A program made the position numbers and the translations under genes. From an archaeon (lineage in GTDB: Archaea > Thermoproteota > Nitrososphaeria > Nitrososphaerales > Gagatemarchaeaceae): DNA of 37,804 nt. The stretch spans positions 1 through 37,804 of the forward strand of contig CADDZR010000011.1 in NCBI GenBank assembly GCA_902812495.1. The letters run 5' to 3'. Position 1 is the first letter of the stretch; every line of letters starts with the position of its first letter. Below, in pieces: positions 1 through 7,448 of the stretch. The notes under the pieces are model-generated. The model saw only the letters and a list, made by a program, of their open reading frames with translations, was not told the origin of the DNA and did no database searches.

Positions 1-529
1 CTGGCCTTGCTTTGTCTCCAAGTAGCCCTGAATGGACAAAAGGGAAATGTGCAACGTCAAGGAAGTTTTCTATTGCACGTGTTGCTGATGCCTTGTAATG
101 ATAAGGGCCGCAGAGTATCTTCCTGAAGCTCGAATCATTCCATTCTTCAAATTTTGGTGGTTCTCTTTCCGGCTTACCTAATGAGGCCCATACAAGACCA
201 TATTTCTCAGTACTTTCATAGACCTTCACATGAGCCTTCGCCGGAGGCCTTTGGTCAGGATGGGCTGGAAACCTAACACATTGTCCTGTTTTATCATATT
301 CCCATCCATGATACGCGCAAACAACGTGGTTGTTCTCTATCCAGCCCAAAGAGAGTCTTGAGCCTCTGTGAATGCATAAGTCTTGCCAAACGTTTACTCC
401 TGACCCATCTTTCCAGAGAATCAGATCCTCTCCAAGAAGCCTTGAAGGGACTATAGATCCTTCTCTAACTGAGTTTGAAGGGATAAGAGGATGCCAGTCG
501 TCAAGTATTATTTTGTCGATTCTTTTCAT
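1..529 (-). CDS. Rieske [2Fe-2S] aromatic-ring-type oxygenase, alpha subunit (3' end cut by the window)
   Basis: About 176 N-terminal residues are visible. A Rieske cluster motif is present: Cys52-x-His54 (CIHRG) and Cys71-x2-His74 (CAYHGWEY). Near the window edge comes the mononuclear non-heme iron motif N-x2-D-x2-H-x4-H (ENFLDVAHFPFVH). This is the layout of Rieske oxygenase alpha subunits, which hydroxylate or demethylate aromatic compounds or quaternary amines using electrons from a separate reductase. The rest of the catalytic domain lies outside the window, so the substrate is unknown. The ATG at 529 follows the permease stop codon by 6 nt, so the two are probably co-transcribed and the permease may import the substrate (inference). 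No reductase partner is visible here. Confidence 0.88.
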   Translation of the reverse strand, partial: MKRIDKIILDDWHPLIPSNSVREGSIVPSRLLGEDLILWKDGSGVNVWQDLCIHRGSRLSLGWIENNHVVCAYHGWEYDKTGQCVRFPAHPDQRPPAKAHVKVYESTEKYGLVWASLGKPEREPPKFEEWNDSSFRKILCGPYHYKASATRAIENFLDVAHFPFVHSGLLGDKARP

Positions 530-535
530 TTCAAG

Positions 536-2101
536 CTATTCTGGAGGTAGTTCTTTGTATGCTAGCGAGATGTCTATTCCCTTTCTTCTATGATAGTATT
601 TTGATAGCGCATATATTAAGATGCTGACAACAGCTGAGAGAATTACAAATGTATATGTAAGGGAGTTGATTTCCCATACATCAGGATAAGCAAGATACAG
701 ATAAGTTATGTATGAGTAAACGATTATGTTTGCTATTCCAGCTATTACAAGTAAGAGTTTAGACTTGCCGTTCTCCTTTCTAATTGCGTGTACAGCTGCG
801 GCAAGCCCCACAAACGCAAAGTAAATCATAGAGGCTATGATAGCACCATAAAGTGAAGTGTATCCTGTGTAAAAGAGTACAGCTATTCCCATCAGACCTA
901 CTGTTATAACAAGGTCAACTAAGTGTGCAACAATAGGCGAACCAAATCTTGGACTTACATAGGAAATTTTAGCTGGCAAAAATCTGTCAAATGACTGAGC
1001 CAAGAGGTACCTTGAGATAACTATAACTGCATAAGCTACAGTTGCTACGTTGAGAGCTATCCAGCCAAGCCCAATAATTGTCGAAATAAACTGATTGCCT
1101 GAGACACCCATTGCAAGAGTCCAGAAGTTAAAGTTAAAAATATATACTAAAGTTGGGTTCGAGAGTGCAGCGTTAACAAGATCTTGACCTGCAACATAAT
1201 ACCACGTTGCCAAAGCAGATGTTAAAGTAATGAAGACAATAACTACTGAAACAGGTACGTTCCATTTCAGTGTTTTTCTTCCCTTGATCTCTGACGCAAC
1301 AGCTGCACCTGCGTTAACCCAAGGATAGACAAAACCAAATACTGCAGGCATTATTAGCAAGGTTGCTGCAAAGCTAAAAACAGGACCGGTGTAGGATTTG
1401 ATTAACGATGTATATGTTATCGGGTTACCGTTACCCAGTATGTCTTTTGCGTTAAGTCCGTTTATATACTGAACAACAGACTGATGACCAGCTCCTAGAA
1501 GTGTAAGTATCGCTATTGCAAGAGCAGCAATTCCAAAGAGTGCAAGTACTGTTACAACCCTATAACCCCATTTTGGCTTGAATATGTTTACAGCTATAAG
1601 AGCACTGAAAAGGAGAGCTCCTGTTACAAATATCATAATTGGACTTGTGCCGGGGACGTCAGGCGGAGCTGCAATTGATTGTATGTTACCAACAACCCCA
1701 ATTGCATTTACAGTACCAAGGACAACAAGGGCCATGAAAGCTGTAGTCTCAAGAGTATAACCCGTAAAAGCAAGAATATTGCCTAAAAAGCCACCAAATG
1801 TCCTAGATACCCAAACGTAATCTCCTCCTGTCCTTGGGTAACGTGTTATCATGGTTGTGTATATTACGATTTGTGGTATAGATAGTAAGAGCCCTATTAC
1901 TGATGCCATTACAAGGTTTATGCCAGCTACTGTTGGTAAAAGTACCATTATAAAGCCGAGACTACCTAAAAGTGGTCCAATTGACATGTTACTAAAGTTC
2001 AGTGTTATGCTATGAAGGAAAGAAACATTTTTTACAAGACCTGTACTTTCTCTAACAAAGACCTTTGTTTCAAGTTCTTGAACTTGCTTTCTGTCGCTCA
2101 A
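536..2101 (-). CDS. APC-superfamily amino acid/amine permease
   Basis: A polytopic membrane protein of about 520 residues with roughly 12 hydrophobic segments. The first segments carry the small-residue-rich, Gly/Pro-containing pattern of the amino acid-polyamine-organocation family (for example YPRTGGDYVWVSR after the second helix). It probably takes up an amino acid or amine by cation symport or exchange. Start choice: an in-frame ATG exists at 2134, but it lies inside a good TATA element (GTATATAA on the + strand, 2124-2131). A TTG at 2101 sits 26-27 nt downstream of that element, so I prefer a leaderless TTG start, giving an N-terminus beginning (M)SDRKQVQELETK. It precedes the Rieske oxygenase gene by 6 nt. 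Substrate not determined. Confidence 0.88.
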   Translation of the reverse strand: MSDRKQVQELETKVFVRESTGLVKNVSFLHSITLNFSNMSIGPLLGSLGFIMVLLPTVAGINLVMASVIGLLLSIPQIVIYTTMITRYPRTGGDYVWVSRTFGGFLGNILAFTGYTLETTAFMALVVLGTVNAIGVVGNIQSIAAPPDVPGTSPIMIFVTGALLFSALIAVNIFKPKWGYRVVTVLALFGIAALAIAILTLLGAGHQSVVQYINGLNAKDILGNGNPITYTSLIKSYTGPVFSFAATLLIMPAVFGFVYPWVNAGAAVASEIKGRKTLKWNVPVSVVIVFITLTSALATWYYVAGQDLVNAALSNPTLVYIFNFNFWTLAMGVSGNQFISTIIGLGWIALNVATVAYAVIVISRYLLAQSFDRFLPAKISYVSPRFGSPIVAHLVDLVITVGLMGIAVLFYTGYTSLYGAIIASMIYFAFVGLAAAVHAIRKENGKSKLLLVIAGIANIIVYSYITYLYLAYPDVWEINSLTYTFVILSAVVSILIYALSKYYHRRKGIDISLAYKELPPE

Positions 2102-2176
2102 TATCCGTGTGAAAATTTGGTTAGTATATAACATTAACTTAGCATCATTGCGTTAAATGTTTACATGCGTGCGAAT

Positions 2177-2353
2177 TTAGTAGCCTATTTCAGAGCTTGG
2201 TCTCAAGTGTCTCATTGACTTTACTCTACCACACCTTTTGCATTTGTAAAGACCCCTACCTCTAGGGTTATAGTCCCTGTTATCTACTACTGCTTCGTGC
2301 TCCGTCCTCATCATGCATTTCTCACACCATCTGTAATCGGCCAAAGAAGTCAA
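2177..2353 (-). CDS. small zinc-ribbon protein (58 aa)
   Basis: A short reading frame with two CxxC knuckles: WCEKC (Cys10, Cys13) and YKCKRCG (Cys38, Cys41). They are separated by 24 residues rich in charged amino acids, and a basic tail follows (RVKSMRHLRPSS). This is the geometry of a single treble-clef or zinc-ribbon domain; nothing else is in the protein. The TTG start at 2353 is supported by a TATA-like element centred near 2383, which also appears to serve the divergent membrane-protein gene at 2413. The role is unknown; nucleic-acid binding is only a guess from the Zn knuckles and basic residues. The paired cysteines and spacing argue against a chance frame. Confidence 0.68.
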   Translation of the reverse strand: MTSLADYRWCEKCMMRTEHEAVVDNRDYNPRGRGLYKCKRCGRVKSMRHLRPSSEIGY

Positions 2354-2375
2354 TAAACTTCAATGCAGTAAAGTA

Positions 2376-2390
2376 AAAAGTTTTATCAAT
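2376..2390. promoter_or_regulatory. shared TATA element between divergent genes 2353(-) and 2413(+)
   Basis: The + strand reads AAAAAGTTTTATCAA. TTTTAT on the + strand (2381-2386) is ATAAAA on the - strand. Its centre is about 29 nt from the ATG at 2413 and about 30 nt from the TTG at 2353. This is the distance expected for leaderless archaeal transcripts in both directions. Confidence 0.5.
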
Positions 2391-2412
2391 CTGATGTCAT
2401 TCTAGATGTACT

Positions 2413-2649
2413 ATGTTTGATTTGCTTGTGTTTGGGATTCTATTAATCTTAGCAGGTTTTATAGTTATATTCGTCTCAGTTTTACTTGAAGCTTTAAAGT
2501 CAGCAAAGGATGCAGAGGTAAAAGGAGGAGGAGTTGTGATGATAGGTCCTATTCCAATAATTTTTGGTTCTGATACAAAGTGGGCAACAATAGCTATAGT
2601 TCTCGCTCTGACCCTACTCATACTTGGAATTCTTTACTATGTGATCTAA
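2413..2649 (+). CDS. DUF131/TIGR00304-type small membrane protein (copy 1)
   Basis: A 78-residue protein with two membrane segments (about residues 4-26 and 58-77). Between them is a loop containing GGVVMIGPIPIIFGSD, which matches the conserved IGPIPI-FG signature of the archaeal DUF131/TIGR00304 family (established family, function unknown). It is followed after 1 nt by a second, shorter-looped paralogue, so the pair is probably one transcript. The ATG lies about 28 nt downstream of a TTTTATCA element and looks leaderless. Confidence 0.8.
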   Translation: MFDLLVFGILLILAGFIVIFVSVLLEALKSAKDAEVKGGGVVMIGPIPIIFGSDTKWATIAIVLALTLLILGILYYVI

Positions 2650-2650
2650 A

Positions 2651-2908
2651 ATGAGAAACCTCATGATTGCAGGCATCGTTATGATACTAGCAGGTACTTT
2701 CTTGATAGTTGGCTCATCATTTCTTTATTCTTCACAAGGTAATGTTTCTTGGGGTGGCTTTGTGCTGATAGGTCCGATACCGATAGTGTTTGGGAATGGA
2801 AAGTACGGAAGTGTTGTGAGCATACTTTCTCTTGTTCTTGGAATCCTAATGATTGTCTTACTTTACATCTATTTAAAAAAAGGAAGAAGTAGCGAGTCTC
2901 TTAAATAG
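2651..2908 (+). CDS. DUF131/TIGR00304-type small membrane protein (copy 2)
   Basis: An 85-residue paralogue of the preceding gene. It has two hydrophobic helices (about residues 4-26 and 52-74), a central GGFVLIGPIPIVFGNG signature loop and a basic tail (KKGRSS). The start ATG is 1 nt after the upstream stop codon, so translation is probably coupled. The tandem arrangement suggests a local duplication or a hetero-oligomer. Function unknown. Confidence 0.8.
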   Translation: MRNLMIAGIVMILAGTFLIVGSSFLYSSQGNVSWGGFVLIGPIPIVFGNGKYGSVVSILSLVLGILMIVLLYIYLKKGRSSESLK

Positions 2909-2945
2909 AAACTGATAAATAGCCATCATTAAAAAAAAGAAAATA

Positions 2946-3290
2946 ATGCAACAACTAAAGCCTTTACTAATAATAACACCAGCAGCAAAGAGTAAACTTG
3001 AGGAGATAATAAGGAGGGAAAATATAATAAATCCATTCCTGAAGATAGAGGTGTTTTCAGGGGGATGTGCGTGCAGTGGTGGTTACAGATATTCCCTTAG
3101 CCTTCTCGAGGAGCCTGGAAAGGAAGATATCTTTGAAGAGGTTGAGGGCATAAAGGTAGCTGTTAGGAAACAGGACGCTGAAATAATAAGAGGCTCAAAG
3201 CTAGACTTCTACGAAAGCTTGCAGAGGACAGGTTTCAGAATCGAAAATCCAAATGTCCAGGCAAGCGAATGTGGTTGCGGCTCACATTAA
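2946..3290 (+). CDS. HesB/IscA-type (A-type) iron-sulfur cluster carrier
   Basis: 114 residues with the A-type scaffold cysteines: a GGCACSGG loop (Cys41, Cys43) and the C-terminal CGC pair (Cys109, Cys111, SECGCGSH). The spacing of roughly 66-68 residues is typical of the family. Such proteins bind and transfer Fe-S clusters in the cytosol. Here it could serve the Rieske oxygenase or other Fe-S proteins (inference). An additional Cys beside the first ligand (CAC) is a small oddity. A GATAAATAG element about 30 nt upstream is a plausible promoter. The 3' end overlaps the convergent SIS-domain gene by 4 nt. Confidence 0.88.
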   Translation: MQQLKPLLIITPAAKSKLEEIIRRENIINPFLKIEVFSGGCACSGGYRYSLSLLEEPGKEDIFEEVEGIKVAVRKQDAEIIRGSKLDFYESLQRTGFRIENPNVQASECGCGSH

Positions 3291-4198
3291 TATATTAATG
3301 AGCTGCTTAGCTTAAGCATGCTTTTCTTGGCCATATAGTAAGGTACACTGATTTCTTTTTTCAGTGCGGTCTCTACAGCAAATCTCTGTGAAACGAACGT
3401 GAAGAAAAAGACTGTTTCAGCCTCGTTCCTTGCTTCGTGAGGCAAGAGTTTTACAAGATTCTTTCCCCTTGTCCCATTTACAAACCTTTCTACCACATCA
3501 CAAGGGTCGGAATAGCAGAATATGTTCACAGTGTCTCTTTTCTTAAGCGAGAAAAGGGCTGCATGCATGAAGTCCTCGACTGGGAATGTCTGTGCCTTCG
3601 CACCAAAGAACTCGTACAACTTGAATGAAGCGTAAAGAGCGATTGGATACAAGAAGTCCTGCCCTAACATAAATGTTGTTCCCCTTTCTGAAACCACAGG
3701 CAGGCTATAACTTTGCGCTTCATTCCAAGTTGAGAGGTAGTCTATACTTTCATCTAAACCTGCAAGTCGGATCAATATTTGCAGTGTTAATGAAAAAGAA
3801 AGTATACCGGGAAGCCTGTGCTCTGCGTTGTAGGGTATCCTTATTACCTCATCGCAAAGTTTTGCAAGCGGGCTTTCCATATTGGATGTGACAGCAATTC
3901 TTCTTCTTGCTATTCCAGATACGCGTTCAGCTGCCTCTATGTTTGATTTGGTTGCTCCGGAAACGGAAACAAAAAAGACATCCTTTCCTGCACAAATCTC
4001 CGGCCTCGATACCACAGAATGCGAGTCGAAACACAAGACTTTGCCACGACTTAGATAGTAAGCTGCCTTCGACGCAGCATAAGAGTCTCCCGCACCGGCA
4101 AGTACAGAACCATCCGTTGCCCTCCAAAGCCTGTACGGTTCTGAATCTTTGAGTATCGAAGGCTGCTTTTTCATCTCATTAACTATATACTCAATCAT
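3287..4198 (-). CDS. SIS-domain sugar-phosphate isomerase (GlmS isomerase-like or PGI/PMI-like)
   Basis: About 303 residues forming two sugar-isomerase (SIS) domains. The first contains VLAGAGDSYAASKAAYYLS and VSVSGATKSNIEAAE, counterparts of the phosphosugar-binding G-x-G-x-S and S-x-S-G-x-T loops. The second carries PVEDFMHAALFSL, resembling the E-x-x-H-G region of GlmS isomerase domains. There is no glutaminase domain, so it is not a complete GlmS. A role in hexose-phosphate or amino-sugar-phosphate isomerisation is likely; the exact reaction is open. Start: I prefer the ATG at 4198, because a TTAAAT element (centre near 4226) lies 27 nt upstream. An in-frame ATG at 4237 would extend the protein into the fumarase 5' end. 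Confidence 0.72.
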   Translation of the reverse strand: MIEYIVNEMKKQPSILKDSEPYRLWRATDGSVLAGAGDSYAASKAAYYLSRGKVLCFDSHSVVSRPEICAGKDVFFVSVSGATKSNIEAAERVSGIARRRIAVTSNMESPLAKLCDEVIRIPYNAEHRLPGILSFSLTLQILIRLAGLDESIDYLSTWNEAQSYSLPVVSERGTTFMLGQDFLYPIALYASFKLYEFFGAKAQTFPVEDFMHAALFSLKKRDTVNIFCYSDPCDVVERFVNGTRGKNLVKLLPHEARNEAETVFFFTFVSQRFAVETALKKEISVPYYMAKKSMLKLSSSLIY

Positions 4199-4230
4199 GC
4201 TTTTTGGAGAGAATGATGAAGGATTTAAGT
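4183..4230. promoter_or_regulatory. interleaved divergent promoters of the SIS gene and fumC
   Basis: Two boxes point outward from each other's coding sequence. CTATATAC (4183-4190) lies 26-27 nt before the fumarase ATG at 4213. The - strand ACTTAAATC (4222-4230) lies about 27 nt before the SIS ATG at 4198. The start codons are only 14 nt apart, so each TATA box is inside the other gene's first codons. Confidence 0.5.
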
Positions 4231-5577
4231 CTGGCATTGCAAGGCGGTGCTGTGAAATATGTAGAGGGTTCCAAGAAGGTTTTTTTGAATACAGGTCATA
4301 GATTTCCTAGAGAGATGATATGGGCAATAGGTGTGCTCAAGCTTGCCGCAGCAAGGGCAAATTTGGAACTTGGTCTACTTGACAAGGAAACAGCGAATTG
4401 TATTGAAAGGGAAGCTAGGAAGCTTTCCCAGGGTAAATATGATAGCATGGTCGAAGTGGATGTCTTCCAAACAGGCTCTGGAACGGGACTAAACATGAAC
4501 GTGAATGAATTGATTGCTGAAATTTGCAGCAAAGAACTCGGAAGGAAGGTTCACCCAAACGACCACGTGAACATGTGTCAGTCCTCCAACGATGTTGGTC
4601 CTACGACTGTCAGGATAGCTTCCGTTGCCACAGCTAAGAACCTTGTCTCACCTAACCTTCGGGCATTCATAAAGAGTCTAAGAAAGCTTTCAGTAAGGAC
4701 CGATAAAGTACTCAAGTCCGGACGGACTCATTTGAGGGATGCTTTACCTGTTACAATGGGACAAGAATTTTCTGCCTATGCAGATGCCTTCTCTAAGGAT
4801 CAAAAGATGCTTGATGCGGTTATCAAGAACGCCCTTGAGCTTCCGATAGGTGGGACAGCCGTGGGTACCGGTCTTAATGCACATCCAGATTTTGGAAGGC
4901 TTGTTGTTGGCATTGTATCAAAGGAAACAGGTATCCAGTTCCGTGTCGCAGGAAATAGATTTAGGGCGATTAGGCTTTTAACAGACATTTTGGCTATTAG
5001 TTCTTGTTACAGAGTCATGGCTACAGACCTTTACAGGCTCTGTCAGGACTTAAGGCTCATGTTCTCAGGTCCAAGAACAGGGCTTAACGAGATAGACATA
5101 CCAACACAAGAAGAGGTTGCAGGGAGTAGCATAATGCCAGGGAAAACTAACCCAGTAACTGTAGAGAGTGCAATGCTTGCGTGTGCACAGGTAATTGGTA
5201 TTGACCAATCAAACCAGATTGCTGCAATGTTGGGCGAATTTGAACTCTCTATGGGTATACCCCTGATGGGTTACAATATAGTTGTACAGGCAAAACTTGT
5301 GTCCGAGGCGTTTGCAAAGGTGTCAGGACTCGTGCTATCTAGCCTAGTACCGAATAGAGAAGTCTGCAGAAGATATGCCGAAAGCAGTCCTGCCCTTATA
5401 ACAATTATATCACCTGTAATCGGTTATGATAGGGCAGCTGAGATCGGGAAGAAAATTGCTTCTGGTATATCCATCCGGGAGGCGCTTTCAGACCTAGGCT
5501 ACGGCAAACAGGAAATTGACAGAATTCTCAACATGGAAAGACTTGTTAGACCTGGGATCCCTACCAAGAACGTGTAG
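4213..5577 (+). CDS. fumC: fumarate hydratase, class II
   Basis: 454 residues of the fumarase/aspartase superfamily. Family signatures in order: FQTGSGTGLNMNVNE, VHPNDHVNMCQSSND, GRTHLRDALPVTMGQEFSAY, LPIGGTAVGTGLN and the catalytic loop GSSIMPGKTNP. RTHL-DA and HPNDHVN favour fumarase over aspartase, which usually has RTQLQDA. However, SSNDVGPTT and the GKTNPV end of the signature deviate a little, so aspartase-like activity is not excluded. It hydrates fumarate to L-malate in the TCA cycle as a cytosolic homotetramer. The ATG at 4213 is 26-27 nt downstream of a TATA box and appears leaderless; an upstream TTG at 4204 is the alternative. It ends 1 nt before the convergent gene at 5579. Confidence 0.9.
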   Translation: MMKDLSLALQGGAVKYVEGSKKVFLNTGHRFPREMIWAIGVLKLAAARANLELGLLDKETANCIEREARKLSQGKYDSMVEVDVFQTGSGTGLNMNVNELIAEICSKELGRKVHPNDHVNMCQSSNDVGPTTVRIASVATAKNLVSPNLRAFIKSLRKLSVRTDKVLKSGRTHLRDALPVTMGQEFSAYADAFSKDQKMLDAVIKNALELPIGGTAVGTGLNAHPDFGRLVVGIVSKETGIQFRVAGNRFRAIRLLTDILAISSCYRVMATDLYRLCQDLRLMFSGPRTGLNEIDIPTQEEVAGSSIMPGKTNPVTVESAMLACAQVIGIDQSNQIAAMLGEFELSMGIPLMGYNIVVQAKLVSEAFAKVSGLVLSSLVPNREVCRRYAESSPALITIISPVIGYDRAAEIGKKIASGISIREALSDLGYGKQEIDRILNMERLVRPGIPTKNV

Positions 5578-5578
5578 C

Positions 5579-6070
5579 CTACCTTCTTGCCCTTATTCCT
5601 ATTTTCTCAACAAGTTTCTTGAACTCCTCGTCCGATGTTTCAAATCTTAGGTACGCAAGTATTTCTTTAGTGCTTAGCCCGATTGCCTTGGCTTCCTCGA
5701 CCGTGTATCTGTAGGCTTCTATCTCCGTTGGCCTGTCAACGTATTCCATTGTTTCTCCGTGATCCCTGCCGTCGAGAAACTGCTTGAGATGTACGAGTAC
5801 GTGTATCGTGTCTAGATAGAGGTACTCATTCTTTGCTTTCCTGAGATATCTGATGTTCATGCATATCTTTGCTGTGCTTCTCTCAAACCAGACACCATAT
5901 CCATCGTTATCTGTCTTCAGCTTCACATGCGAAAGCACCTTGAGTGTTTCGTCTTTGCAGCCAAATAGCTTTTGAAGCGCGTTGGAGTTTTCCAAACCAT
6001 GCATTATGTCAAGAAGCCTGTACTCGCCAGGTGTCTTTACTCTCTTAACACTAAAAGGTTTCTTCTCCAT
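5579..6070 (-). CDS. uncharacterised protein with a degenerate zincin-like motif
   Basis: 163 residues, not recognised. The central part reads DTIHVLVHLKQFLDG and is followed 16 residues later by YVDRPTEIEAYRYTVEEA. This resembles the layout of small zinc metalloproteases (HExxH, then a downstream E in P-x-E-x-E-A). Here the glutamate of HExxH is replaced: His90-Val-Leu-Val-His94. The protein may keep a metal site but have lost hydrolysis, or the likeness may be structural only (inference). No signal peptide or membrane segment is seen. It is transcribed divergently from the phosphohexomutase gene and convergently with fumC. Confidence 0.7.
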   Translation of the reverse strand: MEKKPFSVKRVKTPGEYRLLDIMHGLENSNALQKLFGCKDETLKVLSHVKLKTDNDGYGVWFERSTAKICMNIRYLRKAKNEYLYLDTIHVLVHLKQFLDGRDHGETMEYVDRPTEIEAYRYTVEEAKAIGLSTKEILAYLRFETSDEEFKKLVEKIGIRARR

Positions 6071-6158
6071 GTTTTTAATTTACCCTGTCAAGGAAAAAGT
6101 CCGTTGCTCAAAAAGACTTTACATACTGTTATCTACGTGCTTACAAAACAGGGAAACA

Positions 6159-7448
6159 ATGATAATATCCGCAAGCGGTCTTAGATGCATGACGGAAAAT
6201 GAGCCCCTTTCAATATTTGGAAGGGCAGCCTATGGATTTGCATCAAAGTACAGCGGCAAAGAAGTTTTGATAGGCATGGATACAAGGAGCACATCGGGGC
6301 CCATAATGCATCTTGTAACAGGAGCAGTGCTTCTTGCTGGAAAAGTACCCGTAGTCCTAGGCACTCTATCTACACCGGCATTATTTAGAGAGAGCAGGGT
6401 AAGAAAGATGCCAGCCATTATGATAACAGCGTCCCACAACGAACCAGAATGGAATGGTCTGAAGCTTATTTTAAATGGCAAGGGTGCTAGCAAGGATATA
6501 TACGAAGACTCTGTGAGTTTAGAGCATCTAACAGCTACCTCATCCCAGGACTGTGTTTCCTATTCAAGATGTAGATACAACGAAGATTTTCTGAAAAAGC
6601 ACAGGGATAGGTTCGACGGTATGAGTGTTGCTCTAGACCTCGGAGGAGGTTCTGCTATTTACCACGCAAAAGATATTCTGACAAGCCTTGGGTGCAAAGT
6701 TATACCATTGAATGATAAAGCAGGAGTATTTGCAAGGAAGATTGATCCTACAGAGGATAATCTTGAACTTCTCTGCAGAACAGTTACAGAAAACAGCTGT
6801 GATGCTGGTTTCGCATTCGATTCAGACGGAGACAGGCTTGTACTGGTTGATAGCAATGGGAAAAAGCTTAGCGGCGACAGAATGTTGAGCATCGCTCTAT
6901 TTCAGCTAATGAATACAAGACATGTAAAAAAGGTGGTTGCATCCCTTGATACAACACTTGCTGTGAGGGATATTGCAATATTACACAAGGCAAGGCTGTA
7001 TTGGTCCAAGGTTGGCGAAGCAAACGTTGTGAGTAAGATCGAAGAGGTAGGAGCTGAAGTGGGGGGTGAGGGGAGCAGCGGTGGTCTAATTGACCCAAGC
7101 TTTAACTTTTGCAGGGATTCGCTTGTTGCCGCATACTATATACTCTCGTGTATAAGGCAGAAAGGTGACAAAGCGTTTAAGATCGGCTCAGAATACTTCC
7201 AGCAAAGGACAAAGGTCGGCTTTTCAGGCTTTCTTCCTGAACTTGCGTCACAAATAGGCAGAAAGTATCTTGTTGAAAAACTCGATGGTTTGAAGATATG
7301 GATGGACGAGAACACGTGGGTTCTGGTAAGAAAGTCGAATACAGAGCATGTTGTGAGGATTTCTGTGGAGTCGAAGAGCAGGGGAAGAGCACTCTTCTTA
7401 CTCAGGAAGTTCGAGAAACTTGTAAGAGAGGTTGGAAAAAATGGATGA
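6159..7448 (+). CDS. phosphohexomutase (PGM/PMM/GlmM superfamily), divergent paralogue
   Basis: 429 residues with the four landmarks of alpha-D-phosphohexomutases in altered form. The catalytic serine loop is TASHNE (Ser92; usually TASHNP), the metal loop is DSDGDR (221-226), the sugar loop is GEGSSGG (usually GEESG or GEENGG) and the phosphate loop is RKSNTEHVVRI (usually RPSGTEP). It should interconvert 1- and 6-phosphates of a hexose or hexosamine; the changed sugar and phosphate loops suggest a different substrate or reduced activity. I start at the ATG 6159 because the protein then begins directly with the domain; a TTTACATAC element lies about 35 nt upstream. It overlaps thiL by 8 nt. 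Confidence 0.82.
   Translation: MIISASGLRCMTENEPLSIFGRAAYGFASKYSGKEVLIGMDTRSTSGPIMHLVTGAVLLAGKVPVVLGTLSTPALFRESRVRKMPAIMITASHNEPEWNGLKLILNGKGASKDIYEDSVSLEHLTATSSQDCVSYSRCRYNEDFLKKHRDRFDGMSVALDLGGGSAIYHAKDILTSLGCKVIPLNDKAGVFARKIDPTEDNLELLCRTVTENSCDAGFAFDSDGDRLVLVDSNGKKLSGDRMLSIALFQLMNTRHVKKVVASLDTTLAVRDIAILHKARLYWSKVGEANVVSKIEEVGAEVGGEGSSGGLIDPSFNFCRDSLVAAYYILSCIRQKGDKAFKIGSEYFQQRTKVGFSGFLPELASQIGRKYLVEKLDGLKIWMDENTWVLVRKSNTEHVVRISVESKSRGRALFLLRKFEKLVREVGKNG

Noticed and set aside
2397-2621. 74-residue - strand frame opposite the first DUF131 gene
   Set aside because: Shadow of the membrane-protein gene, which matches a known family signature.
5982-6158. N-terminal extension of the divergent phosphohexomutase
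   Set aside because: The region overlaps the start of the divergent gene at 6070 and the mutase TATA, and adds no family sequence.
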